From Bradyrhizobium sp. Rc3b (GTDB lineage Bacteria > Pseudomonadota > Alphaproteobacteria > Rhizobiales > Xanthobacteraceae), in contig NZ_FOUS01000012.1 of the NCBI RefSeq assembly GCF_900114915.1, forward strand, positions 221,988-285,987: DNA of 64,000 nt. The letters run 5' to 3'. The notes beneath the pieces were generated by a model. It was not told the DNA's origin. It did not search any database and saw only the letters and a list, made by a program, of their open reading frames with translations. Both the position numbers and the translations under genes were made by a program. Positions 38,025 to 46,472 of this stretch are shown here, piece by piece (position 1 is the stretch's first letter; every line of letters starts with the position of its first letter).

Positions 38025-38840
38025 TCACTCCTTCAGATCATTCACCTGCTTGACCCAGCTGCGCACGTCGGCGAGCACGGCGGGCAGCACCGCCTTGACC
38101 TCGGCCACGGTCATGCCGGGCTTGATGCGGGGATCGTACAGCAGATTGAGGATGTACTGGTCGTAGACGTCGAAATAGCCCATCGAGACGTTGTCGTTGA
38201 ACATCGTCCACGGCACGCTCGCGGTGTCGTTGATGGGCCCGAGCGATTGCAGCAGCTCCTCATAGGCGCAGTCGAGAAAGACGAAATCGCCGTTGTCGAC
38301 GGTGAGGATGACGTCGGAATGCTCGATCTCGAAATTGTCGTTCTTGCGGAAGCCGGACAGGCATTGCGGGTCGAGCGAGGTACGGATCTCGCGCGCCTTC
38401 TCGGCGCCGTAGAAGCTGGAGATGGTGCGGAAGAGGTCGCGGTCGCGCACCAGCTTCACCCGCACATTGGCCGCTTCGGCGGTCGCGATCATGGCGATGT
38501 CGAGATGCTGCACGCGATGGGCGATGTCGGCCACGACCCTGGCGAGCTGCGTCTTGCGGTCGGCGCGGTCGCTCTCGGCGTACACGCGCACCGGCCCGTC
38601 GAATTTGCGAATGCGGTCGACGCGGCCGGCGAGGTGATATTCGGCGCCGAACGCCGTCTTCAGGAAGCCCTCGACGATCTCTCCGTCGGTAAAATTCTTC
38701 TTCTCGGAGCGCTGGCGCGAGGAGACCGCGGGCAACTCGCCCGCCACCGCCGTGGTCGCGGGATCGGGCGCGCATGTGAGCGCGGCGAGCGCCAGCAGGG
38801 CGATGCGAAGGGCAGCCGAGGACGGATTGAGTGCGCTCAT
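38025..38840 (-). CDS. DUF2927 family exported protein
   Basis: 271 residues with an N-terminal hydrophobic signal sequence whose Leu/Ala run ends in a Cys (LALAALTCAPDPA), so it may be a lipoprotein. The mature part has the DUF2927 core: RKFDGPVRVYAESD, the CLSGFRKN segment and the C-terminal FLDCAYEELLQSLGP followed by FNDN. Function unknown; located outside the inner membrane if the signal is real. The spaced acidic residues and conserved Cys pair could form a hydrolase site, but I have no evidence. Single gene, upstream of a family B repeat. Confidence 0.82.
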   Translation of the reverse strand: MSALNPSSAALRIALLALAALTCAPDPATTAVAGELPAVSSRQRSEKKNFTDGEIVEGFLKTAFGAEYHLAGRVDRIRKFDGPVRVYAESDRADRKTQLARVVADIAHRVQHLDIAMIATAEAANVRVKLVRDRDLFRTISSFYGAEKAREIRTSLDPQCLSGFRKNDNFEIEHSDVILTVDNGDFVFLDCAYEELLQSLGPINDTASVPWTMFNDNVSMGYFDVYDQYILNLLYDPRIKPGMTVAEVKAVLPAVLADVRSWVKQVNDLKE

Positions 38841-38940
38841 CGTCGTGCGACGCTGCCGTATTCACGTCGCGCGCACAAGGCCGCAGATTCACGCGGCCTG
38901 CGGGTTCCCGGCATTGTCTGTAGCAAGAGAGTTACAGTGT

Positions 38941-39026
38941 CGTAGGGTGGGCAAAGGCGCGAAAGCGCCGTGCCCACCATCGCGCCGCAACCGCAGTCAG
39001 TGGTGGGCATGCCTCCGGCTTTGCCC
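38941..39026. repeat. Intergenic inverted repeat, family B, copy 3, degraded
   Basis: Begins CGTAGGGTGGGCAAAG like the copies at 11694 and 13496. GTGCCCACC and GGTGGGCAT form the inner pair, but the right end is altered to GGCTTTGCCCC. It lies between the L,D-transpeptidase and DUF2927 genes. Confidence 0.75.
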
Positions 39027-39038
39027 CGGAAGCGTGCG

Positions 39039-39617
39039 TCAGTTGTTCAGCACCACCACCGTGGTACCGACCGAGACGCGGCCGTAGAGATCGCTGACGT
39101 CGTCATTGGTCATGCGGAAGCAGCCCGAGGAGACCGCCTGGCCGATCGTCTCCGGCTCGTTGGAGCCGTGGATGCGGTAGAGTGTCGAGCCCAGATACAT
39201 CGCGCGCGCACCGAGCGGATTCTCGACGCCGCCCTTCATGTGGCGCGGCAGGTCCGGCCGGCGGGCCAGCATCTGCGACGGCGGCGTCCAGTCCGGCCAT
39301 TCCTTCTTGGCGGTGATCCTGTGGACCCCGCCCCAGCGGAAGCCGTCGCGGCCGACGCCGATGCCGTAGCGCAGCGCCTGGCCGTTCTGCAGCACCAGAT
39401 ACAGCCGCCGCTCGCTGGTGTTCACCACGATCGTGCCGGGGGCGTAATTGCCGTTATACATGACGGTGGTGCGGGGGATCGGATTGGCGCCGGAACGGAA
39501 GAAGTTCGGTCCGCCGCCCATGATGTCGCGCGAGTCGAACTCTTCGGCGAACGCGCCGCCCGCCATGGCCGACAGCAGTGCGATGGCGGCAATCGGCGCG
39601 GCAAAAAACCGGATCAT
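39039..39617 (-). CDS. L,D-transpeptidase (YkuD family), exported
   Basis: 192 residues with a signal peptide (1-24, ending GGAFA). The YkuD domain shows HGSNEP with His150 and SSGCFRM with the nucleophile Cys166. It links peptidoglycan stem peptides through L-D bonds (3-3 cross-links) or attaches an outer-membrane protein to peptidoglycan, in the periplasm; rhizobial genomes carry many such paralogues. The start at ATG 39617 has GGGGGA upstream and begins the signal peptide; an earlier in-frame start has none. Divergent from the ThDP enzyme gene across a 267-base gap. Confidence 0.94.
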   Translation of the reverse strand: MIRFFAAPIAAIALLSAMAGGAFAEEFDSRDIMGGGPNFFRSGANPIPRTTVMYNGNYAPGTIVVNTSERRLYLVLQNGQALRYGIGVGRDGFRWGGVHRITAKKEWPDWTPPSQMLARRPDLPRHMKGGVENPLGARAMYLGSTLYRIHGSNEPETIGQAVSSGCFRMTNDDVSDLYGRVSVGTTVVVLNN

Positions 39618-39884
39618 TGTTTCCCCCAGCAAAAAATCGATTCAACAAGGGCCACAGGCCATATTTGCGGGCTTTTCGCAAGCCACGGCCCCGTGAGGGA
39701 TGCCATGCTTAACGATTGACGTCACCAGATCCGCAACCGCGCCAATTTGACGAAAAGCGTTATCCAAGCCAGCGCATCCTCGCGCGGGGCAGGGCCGCGA
39801 TGGCCCCTATTGCTTTGACGGGGCCTGCGAACAATGATTGGTCGGATACCTCACTCGAAATCGGCGGTTGCGGGAGCAAGAAGA

Positions 39885-41432
39885 ATGAACGGTGCGGAAA
39901 GCCTGGTGCGGACGATGGTCAAGGGCGGGGTGGACATTTGCTTCTCCAACCCGGGAACCTCCGAGATGCATTTTGTCGCAGCGCTCGACCGGGTCTCCGG
40001 CATGCGCTGCGTGCTCGGCCTGTTCGAGGGCGTGGTGACGGGCGCGGCCGACGGCTACTACCGCATGAAAGGTACGCCGGCCTCGACCCTGCTGCATCTT
40101 GGCCCCGGCCTCGCCAACGGTCTTGCCAACCTGCACAACGCCAAGAAGGCCAATTCCGGCATCGTCAATATCGTCGGTCAGCATGCCGTCTATCACATCG
40201 ACTACAACGCGCCGCTGACCTCCGACATCGAGGGGTTGGCCCGGCCGATGTCGTCCTGGGTCCGGACCTCGCCGAACTCCAAATCGGTGGCCGCCGACGG
40301 CGCCGCCGCGATCGCCGCCGCCAAGAGCGCGCCGGGTCAGATCGCGACCCTGATCCTGCCCGCCGACACCGCCTGGAACGAGGCCGACGGCATCGCCGAG
40401 GTTCCGGCCGAGCAGCAGCGCGCGAGCTATTCGCCGCAGGCGGTCGAGCGGGCCGCGAAGATCCTGCACGGTGACGGCGAGGGCACGCTGCTGCTGATGA
40501 CCGGCAGCGCGCTGAGCGAGCAGGGCCTGGCGCTGGCCGAGCGCATCGCCGCCAAGACCGGCTGCACCGTGATGGGCCCGACCTTCCGCCCCAAGATGGC
40601 GCGCGGCCGCGGCCGCTACTCGATCGACCGCATCCATTACGTGATCGAGAACGCGCTGCCGATGCTGGCCAAGTTCCGTCACATCGTGCTGGTCGAGTCT
40701 GACGATCCCGTGGCGTTCTTCGCCTATCCGAACAAGCCGAGCATGCTCAAGCCTGAGGGCTGCGACGTCCATCGCATGACCTCCTGGGGCGAGAACTCGG
40801 TCGCAGCGCTCGAGGCGCTTGCGGGTGCGGTGAAGGCGAGCGCGAAGGACGTCAAGCCGCAGGCCGTGCAGGAGCTGGTCAAGCCGACCGGCGCGCTCAC
40901 CTTCGCCTCGATCGCGCAGGCGATCGCCTGTGCGATTCCCGAAAACGCGATCATGGTCGACGAGTCCCTCACCACCGGCCGCGGCTTCTTCCCGCCGACG
41001 GCGGCGGCGGCGCCGCACGACTGGCTGCAGAACATGGGCGGCTCGATCGGCTTCTCGACGCCGCTCTCGATCGGCGCTGCGATCGCCTGCCCGGACCGCA
41101 AGGTCATCACCATGGTCGGTGACGGCAGCGCGATGTACACGATCCAGTCGCTGTGGACGCAGGCGCGCGAGAACCTTGATATCGTCACCATCGTGTTCGC
41201 CAACCGCATCTACCAGATCCTGCGCGGCGAGTTCGACAATGTCGGCGCCGGCGAGCCCGGTCGGCGCGCCAACGACATGCTCCGCCTCGACCGGCCCACG
41301 CTGGATTTCGTGGCGCTGGCCAAGGGCATGGGCGTGCCCGGCCGTGCTGTCACCAATGCCGACGAGTTCAACAAGGCGCTGGCCGAAGCCGTCGCCGAGC
41401 CGGGGCCGCGGCTGATCGAAGTCCAGATGTAG
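39885..41432 (+). CDS. ThDP-dependent acetolactate synthase-like enzyme
   Basis: 515 residues with the ThDP-enzyme layout. NPGTSEMHF and GLFEGVVTGAADGYYRM place the activating Glu, and VGDGSAMYTIQSLW with the following Asn region binds ThDP-Mg. It is annotated in related genomes as acetolactate synthase large subunit, but there is no small (regulatory) subunit gene next to it and the sequence departs from IlvB, so it more likely acts as a stand-alone 2-oxo acid decarboxylase or carboligase. ATG 39885 lies behind GGGAG; 17 earlier in-frame codons look untranslated. Distinct from the MdlC-like protein at 19536. Confidence 0.85.
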   Translation: MNGAESLVRTMVKGGVDICFSNPGTSEMHFVAALDRVSGMRCVLGLFEGVVTGAADGYYRMKGTPASTLLHLGPGLANGLANLHNAKKANSGIVNIVGQHAVYHIDYNAPLTSDIEGLARPMSSWVRTSPNSKSVAADGAAAIAAAKSAPGQIATLILPADTAWNEADGIAEVPAEQQRASYSPQAVERAAKILHGDGEGTLLLMTGSALSEQGLALAERIAAKTGCTVMGPTFRPKMARGRGRYSIDRIHYVIENALPMLAKFRHIVLVESDDPVAFFAYPNKPSMLKPEGCDVHRMTSWGENSVAALEALAGAVKASAKDVKPQAVQELVKPTGALTFASIAQAIACAIPENAIMVDESLTTGRGFFPPTAAAAPHDWLQNMGGSIGFSTPLSIGAAIACPDRKVITMVGDGSAMYTIQSLWTQARENLDIVTIVFANRIYQILRGEFDNVGAGEPGRRANDMLRLDRPTLDFVALAKGMGVPGRAVTNADEFNKALAEAVAEPGPRLIEVQM

Positions 41433-41461
41433 GGGGTTGATTGAACAAGCTCTCTCCCCAC

Positions 41462-41588
41462 GTCGTCCCGGCGAACGCCGGGACCCATAACCCCACGGAG
41501 AGGTTTGGCGAAGACTCGGAGTTCGGTACGTGCGCCGTGTACACTCGATAGACCTCGCGGCATGGGTCCCGGCGTTCGCCGGGACGAC
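41462..41588. repeat. Intergenic inverted repeat, family A, copy 3
   Basis: GTCGTCCCGGCGAACGCCGG at the left and CCGGCGTTCGCCGGGACGAC at the right are exact inverted copies, with ACCCATA ... ATGGGT and GGCGAAGACT inside. The reading frame of the next gene extends into it, a false N-terminus. Confidence 0.88.
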
Positions 41589-41624
41589 ACCGAACCAGGT
41601 GCGCGAGATGGGCCCGGAGGCACG

Positions 41625-42143
41625 ATGCAGACCGAGCTGAACAAGGTAATCGCGGCGCTGCGGGACTTCTACGCCCACGAAGGCTTCCTGTTCGAGAAGG
41701 ACATCGGCGAACGCGCGGTCACGCACCGCTTCGCCGTGCATCTGGAAAAGCAGTTCTCTGGCTGGTCGGTCGACTGCAACTATGACCGGCTCGGCGAGCG
41801 TACGCTGCATCTGCCGCACGGCACCATCATCTCGACCGACGACCATCTCGGCAAGTCGATCTACCCTGACGTCGTCGTGCATCAGCGCGAGATCCCGAAC
41901 AATCTGCTCAGCGTGGAGATCCGCAAGGCGAGCAATCACACCCCGATTGAGCACGACCAGCACAAGCTGAGGGCGCTGACCGACGTCCACGTCTGGTTTC
42001 CCTACTGGGTCGGCGTGCTGCTGGTGCTGGACAAGGACCAGGTGACGACGTCGGAGGTCTATGTCAGCGGCGCCGTCGACGACCCGCTGTCGCGCTGGTT
42101 CGCGTTACGGCTCGAGGAGATCGGCCTTGGAGCTCGCGCATAG
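41625..42143 (+). CDS. Hypothetical protein with PD-(D/E)XK nuclease-like pattern
   Basis: 172 residues. No named family is recognised, but the order of motifs follows the PD-(D/E)XK nuclease fold: a helix with Glu29 (GERAVTHRFAVHLE), then YPDVVV (Asp82), then LLSVEIRK (Glu98, with Arg100 in place of the usual Lys and Lys101 next to it) and a helix HDQHKLRAL. It would be cytoplasmic. It stands alone, with no methyltransferase or defence gene nearby. Start ATG 41625 has GGAGG 4 bases upstream. The fold is an inference; it could equally be a decayed or non-catalytic member. Confidence 0.7.
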   Translation: MQTELNKVIAALRDFYAHEGFLFEKDIGERAVTHRFAVHLEKQFSGWSVDCNYDRLGERTLHLPHGTIISTDDHLGKSIYPDVVVHQREIPNNLLSVEIRKASNHTPIEHDQHKLRALTDVHVWFPYWVGVLLVLDKDQVTTSEVYVSGAVDDPLSRWFALRLEEIGLGARA

Positions 42144-42149
42144 AGACGT

Positions 42150-42178
42150 GCGGCGTGCGCGATCGCCGCGCACGCCGC
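42150..42178. terminator. Strong two-way hairpin
   Basis: GCGGCGTGCGCG and CGCGCACGCCGC form a perfect 12-bp stem with a 5-base loop in the 42-base gap between convergent genes ending at 42143 and 42186. There is no T run, but position and strength suggest a shared transcript end. Confidence 0.65.
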
Positions 42179-42185
42179 GACGTGG

Positions 42186-42419
42186 TCAGTAGGCGTAGGG
42201 CTGCGAGTAGGCGTAGCGCGGGTTGATGCCGCAATAGGCCGATGTGCCGGAGGCCGTCGCCGCACATTGCTGGTAGCTGGCGAACTGGCAGTTGCCGGGA
42301 TAACCCCAGTTGCGGCCTTGCAGGCAGTATCTGTCGCTTCCGGCCTGGGCCGGGGCCGCCGACAACGACGCGGCGATCAAGGTTGCGAACGATGCAAGCG
42401 TGAGGATGGTGCGACGCAT
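42186..42419 (-). CDS. DUF3551 family small exported protein
   Basis: 77 residues: a signal peptide ending PAQA (about residue 25) followed by a small Cys/Tyr/Gly-rich domain with CLQGRNWGYPGNC and a second CAATASGTSAYC pair, the DUF3551 pattern, probably held by two disulfides in the periplasm. DUF3551 is a genus-rich family in Bradyrhizobium and its function is unknown. ATG 42419 follows AGGAG at 6 bases; an ATG five codons upstream lacks a site. Confidence 0.85.
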   Translation of the reverse strand: MRRTILTLASFATLIAASLSAAPAQAGSDRYCLQGRNWGYPGNCQFASYQQCAATASGTSAYCGINPRYAYSQPYAY

Positions 42420-42676
42420 TTCAATCTCCTTCATGGTAGGTGGAACGGCCGAGCCTTGGCGTTCCCGTGGCTTGTCTGACGCGGGGTCATGCTGTGTTGG
42501 TCTCCCCGGCGCCGGATGCGTTCGAAGCGAGGACCATCGTGACGCAGCCGGCGCCTTGCACTGTGATCTCGGCCACAGATCGCACACGGGTTCCGACCTA
42601 TCCTCAGCGAACTTGCACGCCTCGATCCGGTGGGACTAGGCTTGCCTCGTTCGGATCAAGGCATTTGGAGGTTCTC

Positions 42677-43012
42677 ATGCAGAAATCATATTTGCTGGCT
42701 GCGGTGGCAGCACTGGCGCTCATGACGCAAACGCCGCATGCCCTGGCCCAAAGCGCGCCGGCCGCCGGCGGAACAGCTGCGCCTGCGGCGACAACCGCTG
42801 CGCCGGCAACGACGGCGGCGCCGGCCGCGACCACCGACAGCTCCAGCCAGCCGACCGACTCCAAGAAGAGTGCGTCGAAGAAGCCGGCGAAGAAGAAGAT
42901 GACGCGGCAGCAGGAAATCGATCGCTCCGTCGACACCGGCACCGTGCCCGCGCGCTATCGCAGTTCGGTGCCCAAGCAGTACCAGCAATATATTCCGTTC
43001 GCTAAGCAGTGA
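42677..43012 (+). CDS. Small exported Ala/Thr-Lys-rich protein
   Basis: 111 residues: a signal peptide (1-24, ending ALAQ), a low-complexity Ala-Pro-Thr segment with repeated PAATTAAPA units, a Lys/Ser-rich patch (SKKSASKKPAKKK), and a conserved-looking tail TRQQEIDRSVDTGTVPARYR. No family name is recognised. The tail suggests a short ordered end that may bind another envelope component; the basic repeat region could bind DNA, RNA or acidic polymer. ATG 42677 lies behind GGAGG. Divergent from the DUF3551 gene. Confidence 0.75.
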   Translation: MQKSYLLAAVAALALMTQTPHALAQSAPAAGGTAAPAATTAAPATTAAPAATTDSSSQPTDSKKSASKKPAKKKMTRQQEIDRSVDTGTVPARYRSSVPKQYQQYIPFAKQ

Positions 43013-43185
43013 CGGATCGCATGGCGGCGCGGGATGCTCAGCTTCGCGCCGCCGGTGCTTTCGAAGAACCGGCGCTTCGACGAACGGCCTGCGACCAACC
43101 GCCTCTGCCGGGCGGCTTCCGGTCACATCCCCGATGGCGATCTGCGAGCGCAGTGCTAGAGTAGGCCGAATCCCGGGGGGGAGTG

Positions 43186-43671
43186 ATGAGTGACGACGTG
43201 AAGGATGCTGGCCTTGTGGCCATGATCAGCAGCATCCTTGGAGGCAACAAGCGCGCAGACAGTGTTGCACCGCCGCCGCTCACCGAGGGTCCGCCGACCG
43301 TGCCGTCGAACGGAGCGGACGCGGTCGCGGCGCCCGTCCCTGAGGCGACGTCGACCGGGCAGGAGGATGCGGCCAGCGCTGCGCCGGCCACTGCGGAACC
43401 GGTCCAGCCGGCTGCGAAAATCGTCACGACGCGGGATGGCAAGCAGTTGTTGCCGGCAGAAGCGATCGCCGATCTCGTGCTTGGCGAGCTCCGAAAGCTG
43501 GAGAATTTCCCGGCGACCGGCGCCTCGGTCACGGTCTACGGTTACAGGCACTGGAACGCCATGATCACCTTCGCCCCGTTCTCGACCAATTTCCAGAACG
43601 CGACGCGGTTCCGCCAAGCCATGCCGGATCTCGTCTTCAAGCTCCGTCGTTTCGTCGAACTTGAGATATAG
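43186..43671 (+). CDS. Hypothetical protein, acidic Pro/Ala linker and compact C-terminal domain
   Basis: 161 residues. A short N-terminal helix (to ~25) is followed by a disordered Ala/Pro/Glu linker (~27-77) and a compact C-terminal domain beginning KIVTTRDGKQLLP with segments VTVYGYRHWNAMITF and RQAMPDLVFKLRRFVELE. No family is recognised. A GGGGGGGAG ribosome site is just upstream of ATG 43186 (a GTG one codon earlier is also possible). The layout suggests a cytoplasmic protein with a flexible tether; the role is unknown. Confidence 0.6.
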   Translation: MSDDVKDAGLVAMISSILGGNKRADSVAPPPLTEGPPTVPSNGADAVAAPVPEATSTGQEDAASAAPATAEPVQPAAKIVTTRDGKQLLPAEAIADLVLGELRKLENFPATGASVTVYGYRHWNAMITFAPFSTNFQNATRFRQAMPDLVFKLRRFVELEI

Positions 43672-43731
43672 TCCAGGGCAATCGGCGGCGCGCGGCGCCG
43701 CCACTCCGGACAGTTTGACAGGATCTTTGAA

Positions 43732-44214
43732 TTGAGCGTCGCCTTTACCAAGGAAGAAAGCGCCGAAACCGCGTCCGAGACGCTGTTGCCGGATCGCCCG
43801 ATCTCGCCGCATCCCAACCTCGTGACGGAAGCAGGGCTGCAGGCGTTGCAGACGCAGCTTCAGCAGGCCCGCGAGGCCTATGAGGCCGCGCAGGCCATCG
43901 AGGACGTCAACGAAAAGCGCCGGCAGTCGGCGGTGCCGTTGCGCGACGCCCGCTATCTCACCGAACGGCTGCGCACGGCGCAGCTCGTTCCCGATCCGAC
44001 CTCGACCGAAACAGTCGCCTTCGGCAGCACCGTGACCTTCAGCCGCAGCGACGGCCGCGTGCAAACCTACCGCATCGTCGGCGAGGACGAAGCCGACCCT
44101 AAGGCGGGGACGATCTCGTTCGTCGCGCCGGTCGCGCGGTCGCTGATGGGGAAGGCGGTGGGTGACGTCGTAGGGACGGGCGCGCAGGAGATCGAGATCC
44201 TGTCGATCGGGTAG
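43732..44214 (+). CDS. GreA/GreB-family protein (transcript cleavage factor paralogue)
   Basis: 160 residues, starting at TTG 43732. It contains an N-terminal coiled-coil (LVTEAGLQALQTQLQQA ...) and a C-terminal GreAB domain (VAFGSTVTFS ... YRIVGEDEADP ... GTISFVAPVARSLMGKAVGDVV). GreA rescues backtracked RNA polymerase by inserting its coiled-coil tip. Here the tip region lacks the usual GDLSENAEY-type acidic motif and reads NEKRRQSAVPLRDARY, so it may bind polymerase without stimulating cleavage. Function is therefore uncertain. Convergent with the SDR gene through a family D repeat. Confidence 0.82.
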   Translation: MSVAFTKEESAETASETLLPDRPISPHPNLVTEAGLQALQTQLQQAREAYEAAQAIEDVNEKRRQSAVPLRDARYLTERLRTAQLVPDPTSTETVAFGSTVTFSRSDGRVQTYRIVGEDEADPKAGTISFVAPVARSLMGKAVGDVVGTGAQEIEILSIG

Positions 44215-44243
44215 GGGGCGGAGCCCGTATTGGTCTGCCTCAA

Positions 44244-44342
44244 GCATGATCCGGAAAAGTGCGAAGCGGTTTTCCGGAAAGATCATGCGCAAACAACAAC
44301 CTAAAGCGCGATGATGATTCATCCAAATCGCATCGCGCTTTA
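44244..44342. repeat. Intergenic palindromic repeat, family D, copy 2
   Basis: GCATGATCCGGAAAAGTG and GATCATGC give the first palindrome as at 1201; the second is AAAGCGCGATGATGATTCAT ... CATCGCGCTTTA. The stop codon of the convergent dehydrogenase lies in its last bases. Confidence 0.85.
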
Positions 44343-45113
44343 GGCCTGCGGAAGCAGAACTCCGGTCAGCCTGCCCAATCTTTCGATGAGTGCGTCCTGA
44401 AAATCCGGATCGGTCGCCTCACCGGCCGGCTCCTCCCGCCGAAGATGATGCCAGTAGCGCCCGCTGACCAGAGCGGCGGGCTCCTCGCTCACCGCGAGCC
44501 AGGCTTGCGTCTGTTGTCCGGTGTGGAGATCGACCGGGGCGCCCGAGCCACCCATCTTGGTGCGTACCCATCCGGGATCGACGGCGTTGCTCAGGACCTT
44601 GGGCCAGCGTCGTGCCAGACCGAACGCGAGCGCGACAACGTGCAGCTTGCTCTCGGCATAGGCCTTGGCCGAATCCCAGGCCCGCTCTGTCCAATCGAGG
44701 TCGTCGAGCGAGCCCTCTCCACCGCGGTGCAATCCGCTGCTGAGATACACCAATCGGTCGGGCAGCTCGATCAGGGCCGTCAGCATGTACGGCGCAAGCG
44801 TGTTGATCGCCAGGGTTTCGGCATGGCCTTCCGGCGTCGCGCCACGGCTAGGCCGTGTGTAGACGCCGGCGTTGTGGATGATCGCATCCATGCGCCCGAT
44901 TGCGTTGACCTGATCTGCGATGCTTCTTGCATCTGCGGCACTGCGGAGATCGCCGACCACGATCCCGGCGCAACGCGGCGCGAACGCGCCGATACCGGCG
45001 GCGCGATCCGCCGACCGCGCGTGCAGCACCACGCGGTGACCTTGATCAACGAGCGATTGCGCCGCTGCCCGGCCGAGGCCGTCCGTGCTGCCGGTGATGA
45101 AGATGATCGCCAT
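44340..45113 (-). CDS. Short-chain dehydrogenase/reductase, LysR-controlled operon
   Basis: 257 residues. TGSTDGLGRA at the N-terminus, HNAG and catalytic YAESK mark the SDR; HARSADRAA after strand 2 suggests NADP binding. It looks like the retinol dehydrogenase-like branch, with a long helical insert (WTERAWDSAKAY) before the active-site Tyr. Last gene of the unit MFS - double CMD - cupin - SDR. GGAGAAG precedes the ATG at 45113. Substrate unknown but probably reduces or oxidises a small exported compound. Confidence 0.85.
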   Translation of the reverse strand: MAIIFITGSTDGLGRAAAQSLVDQGHRVVLHARSADRAAGIGAFAPRCAGIVVGDLRSAADARSIADQVNAIGRMDAIIHNAGVYTRPSRGATPEGHAETLAINTLAPYMLTALIELPDRLVYLSSGLHRGGEGSLDDLDWTERAWDSAKAYAESKLHVVALAFGLARRWPKVLSNAVDPGWVRTKMGGSGAPVDLHTGQQTQAWLAVSEEPAALVSGRYWHHLRREEPAGEATDPDFQDALIERLGRLTGVLLPQA

Positions 45114-45160
45114 GCGCTGCTTCTCCGGATGTTTCAGGACGCACTCTACAGCGCCCGCCA

Positions 45161-45673
45161 TCACTTCCGATATTGTTCGTCGCTCACTTTCTCCATCCAG
45201 TCGACGTTCTTGCCGCCGGAGGATTCCTGGATGGCAATATGGGTCATCGCCGTCGTCGGCGAGGCGCCATGCCAATGCTTCAGTCCCGGCGGAAACCACA
45301 CGACGTCGCCCGGCCGGATCTCCTCGATGGTTCCGCCTTCGCGCTGAACCCAACCCAGTCCCGCTGTGACGATGAGCGTCTGTCCGAGCGGATGCGTATG
45401 CCAGGCGGTGCGGGCACCCGGTTCGAACGTGACCTGGCCCGCGCCCACCCGAGCCGGATCGGGGGCCTGGAACAGCGGGTCGATGCGTACCGCGCCGGTG
45501 AACCAGTCCTGCGGCCCCTTCTGGCACGGGCGCGATCCGTTTCGCTTGATGTCGATGTCCAAGTCCATGGTCATGTGCGTCTCCTGTGCGTCCGACGCGC
45601 GCGCCTGCGCGCGGCGAATTCCGATGATAACGGCGGCGCTGCCGCCAATGAGCACGTCCCTGCGCCTGACCAC
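45161..45673 (-). CDS. Cupin-domain protein, possibly exported
   Basis: The cupin core carries HTHPLGQ with the two metal-binding His, TLIVTAGLGWV and GDVVWFPPGLKHWHG. Read from the GTG at 45673, 170 residues, the protein has a twin-arginine-like leader (VRRRDVLIGG then a hydrophobic stretch). An ATG at 45574 has a better AGGAG ribosome site and would give a 137-residue cytoplasmic form. A mononuclear metal enzyme or metal-binding protein is likely; the mandelonitrile-lyase-like cupins are of this size. Its neighbours are a double-CMD protein and an MFS pump. Confidence 0.8.
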   Translation of the reverse strand: MVRRRDVLIGGSAAVIIGIRRAQARASDAQETHMTMDLDIDIKRNGSRPCQKGPQDWFTGAVRIDPLFQAPDPARVGAGQVTFEPGARTAWHTHPLGQTLIVTAGLGWVQREGGTIEEIRPGDVVWFPPGLKHWHGASPTTAMTHIAIQESSGGKNVDWMEKVSDEQYRK

Positions 45674-45686
45674 GGCACGTCTCCGC

Positions 45687-46472
45687 TCAGCGCTGCCGCT
45701 TTTCGACGACGTCCTTGATCACCGGCGCCGCGGAGAATGCGTTGGGCCAGCCGGCGTAGAAGGCGAGATGGCCGAGCACCTCGCCGGCTTCCTCCCGCGT
45801 CAACCCGTTATCCATCGCGCGGTTCAAATGATAGGTGATCTGCGCGACCTGACCGGTCGCGATGAGAGCGCTCACGGTGACCAGGCTGCGGTCGCGTGGC
45901 GCCAGCGCCGGCCTCAGCCAGAGGTCGCGGAACAGCACGTCGGTCGTGTACTGGACGAGGCTTGGCGTGATCTGCCCAAACTGCTCGCCGACGCGGGTCG
46001 CCCGCTGCTTCTCCGCGGCTTCGTCGAGCGGCAGTTGCGGCCCAGAGGCCGGCGGGAGCTGATCAGCCCCGATGTTGCGGCTCTTGAAGACGTCGCGCGC
46101 CGCCGGGATCGCATCCACCGCGTTGGCCCAGCCGGTGTAGAAGGCGAGGTGCGTGATGATCTCCGATATCTCCGCCGGCTTCACCCCGTTGTCGAGCGCG
46201 CCTGCGAGATAGTCCGGCAGCTCCACGGTCTGGTTGCGCGCGATCAGCGCCGCGACCGTGACGATGCTGCGGTCTCGCGGCGAAAGACCGGGACGCTTCC
46301 AGAGATCGCCGATGACGAACTTTTGCGCGTAGGCTTCGAGCGCCGGCGCAACGGCGCGGATGTCTTCCGATGTCGACATGGGATTTGCTCCTTTGACGGC
46401 TGCCGTGTCCGCGGCGACCGGGCCGCCGGCGATGAGCCAGAATGACAACAAGGTGGTTGCGAGCGTTCTCAT
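45687..46472 (-). CDS. Exported double carboxymuconolactone decarboxylase (CMD) domain protein
   Basis: 261 residues: a signal peptide (1-21, ending PVAAD) and two CMD/AhpD-like domains in tandem, each with the signature LxPRDRSxVTV ... Y...DNG ... HLAFY.GW. They are the lactonase-family fold used in aromatic catabolism, here predicted periplasmic, which is unusual. The start ATG overlaps the stop of the MFS gene by four bases (ATGA), showing translational coupling. The conserved His in each domain (THLAFYTGW, GHLAFYAGW) is intact; the redox Cys pair of AhpD is absent. Substrate unknown. Confidence 0.85.
   Translation of the reverse strand: MRTLATTLLSFWLIAGGPVAADTAAVKGANPMSTSEDIRAVAPALEAYAQKFVIGDLWKRPGLSPRDRSIVTVAALIARNQTVELPDYLAGALDNGVKPAEISEIITHLAFYTGWANAVDAIPAARDVFKSRNIGADQLPPASGPQLPLDEAAEKQRATRVGEQFGQITPSLVQYTTDVLFRDLWLRPALAPRDRSLVTVSALIATGQVAQITYHLNRAMDNGLTREEAGEVLGHLAFYAGWPNAFSAAPVIKDVVEKRQR

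Noticed and set aside
39807..41990. 727-codon frame opposite the ThDP enzyme
   Set aside because: Crosses a repeat and two genes; composition typical of antisense frames.
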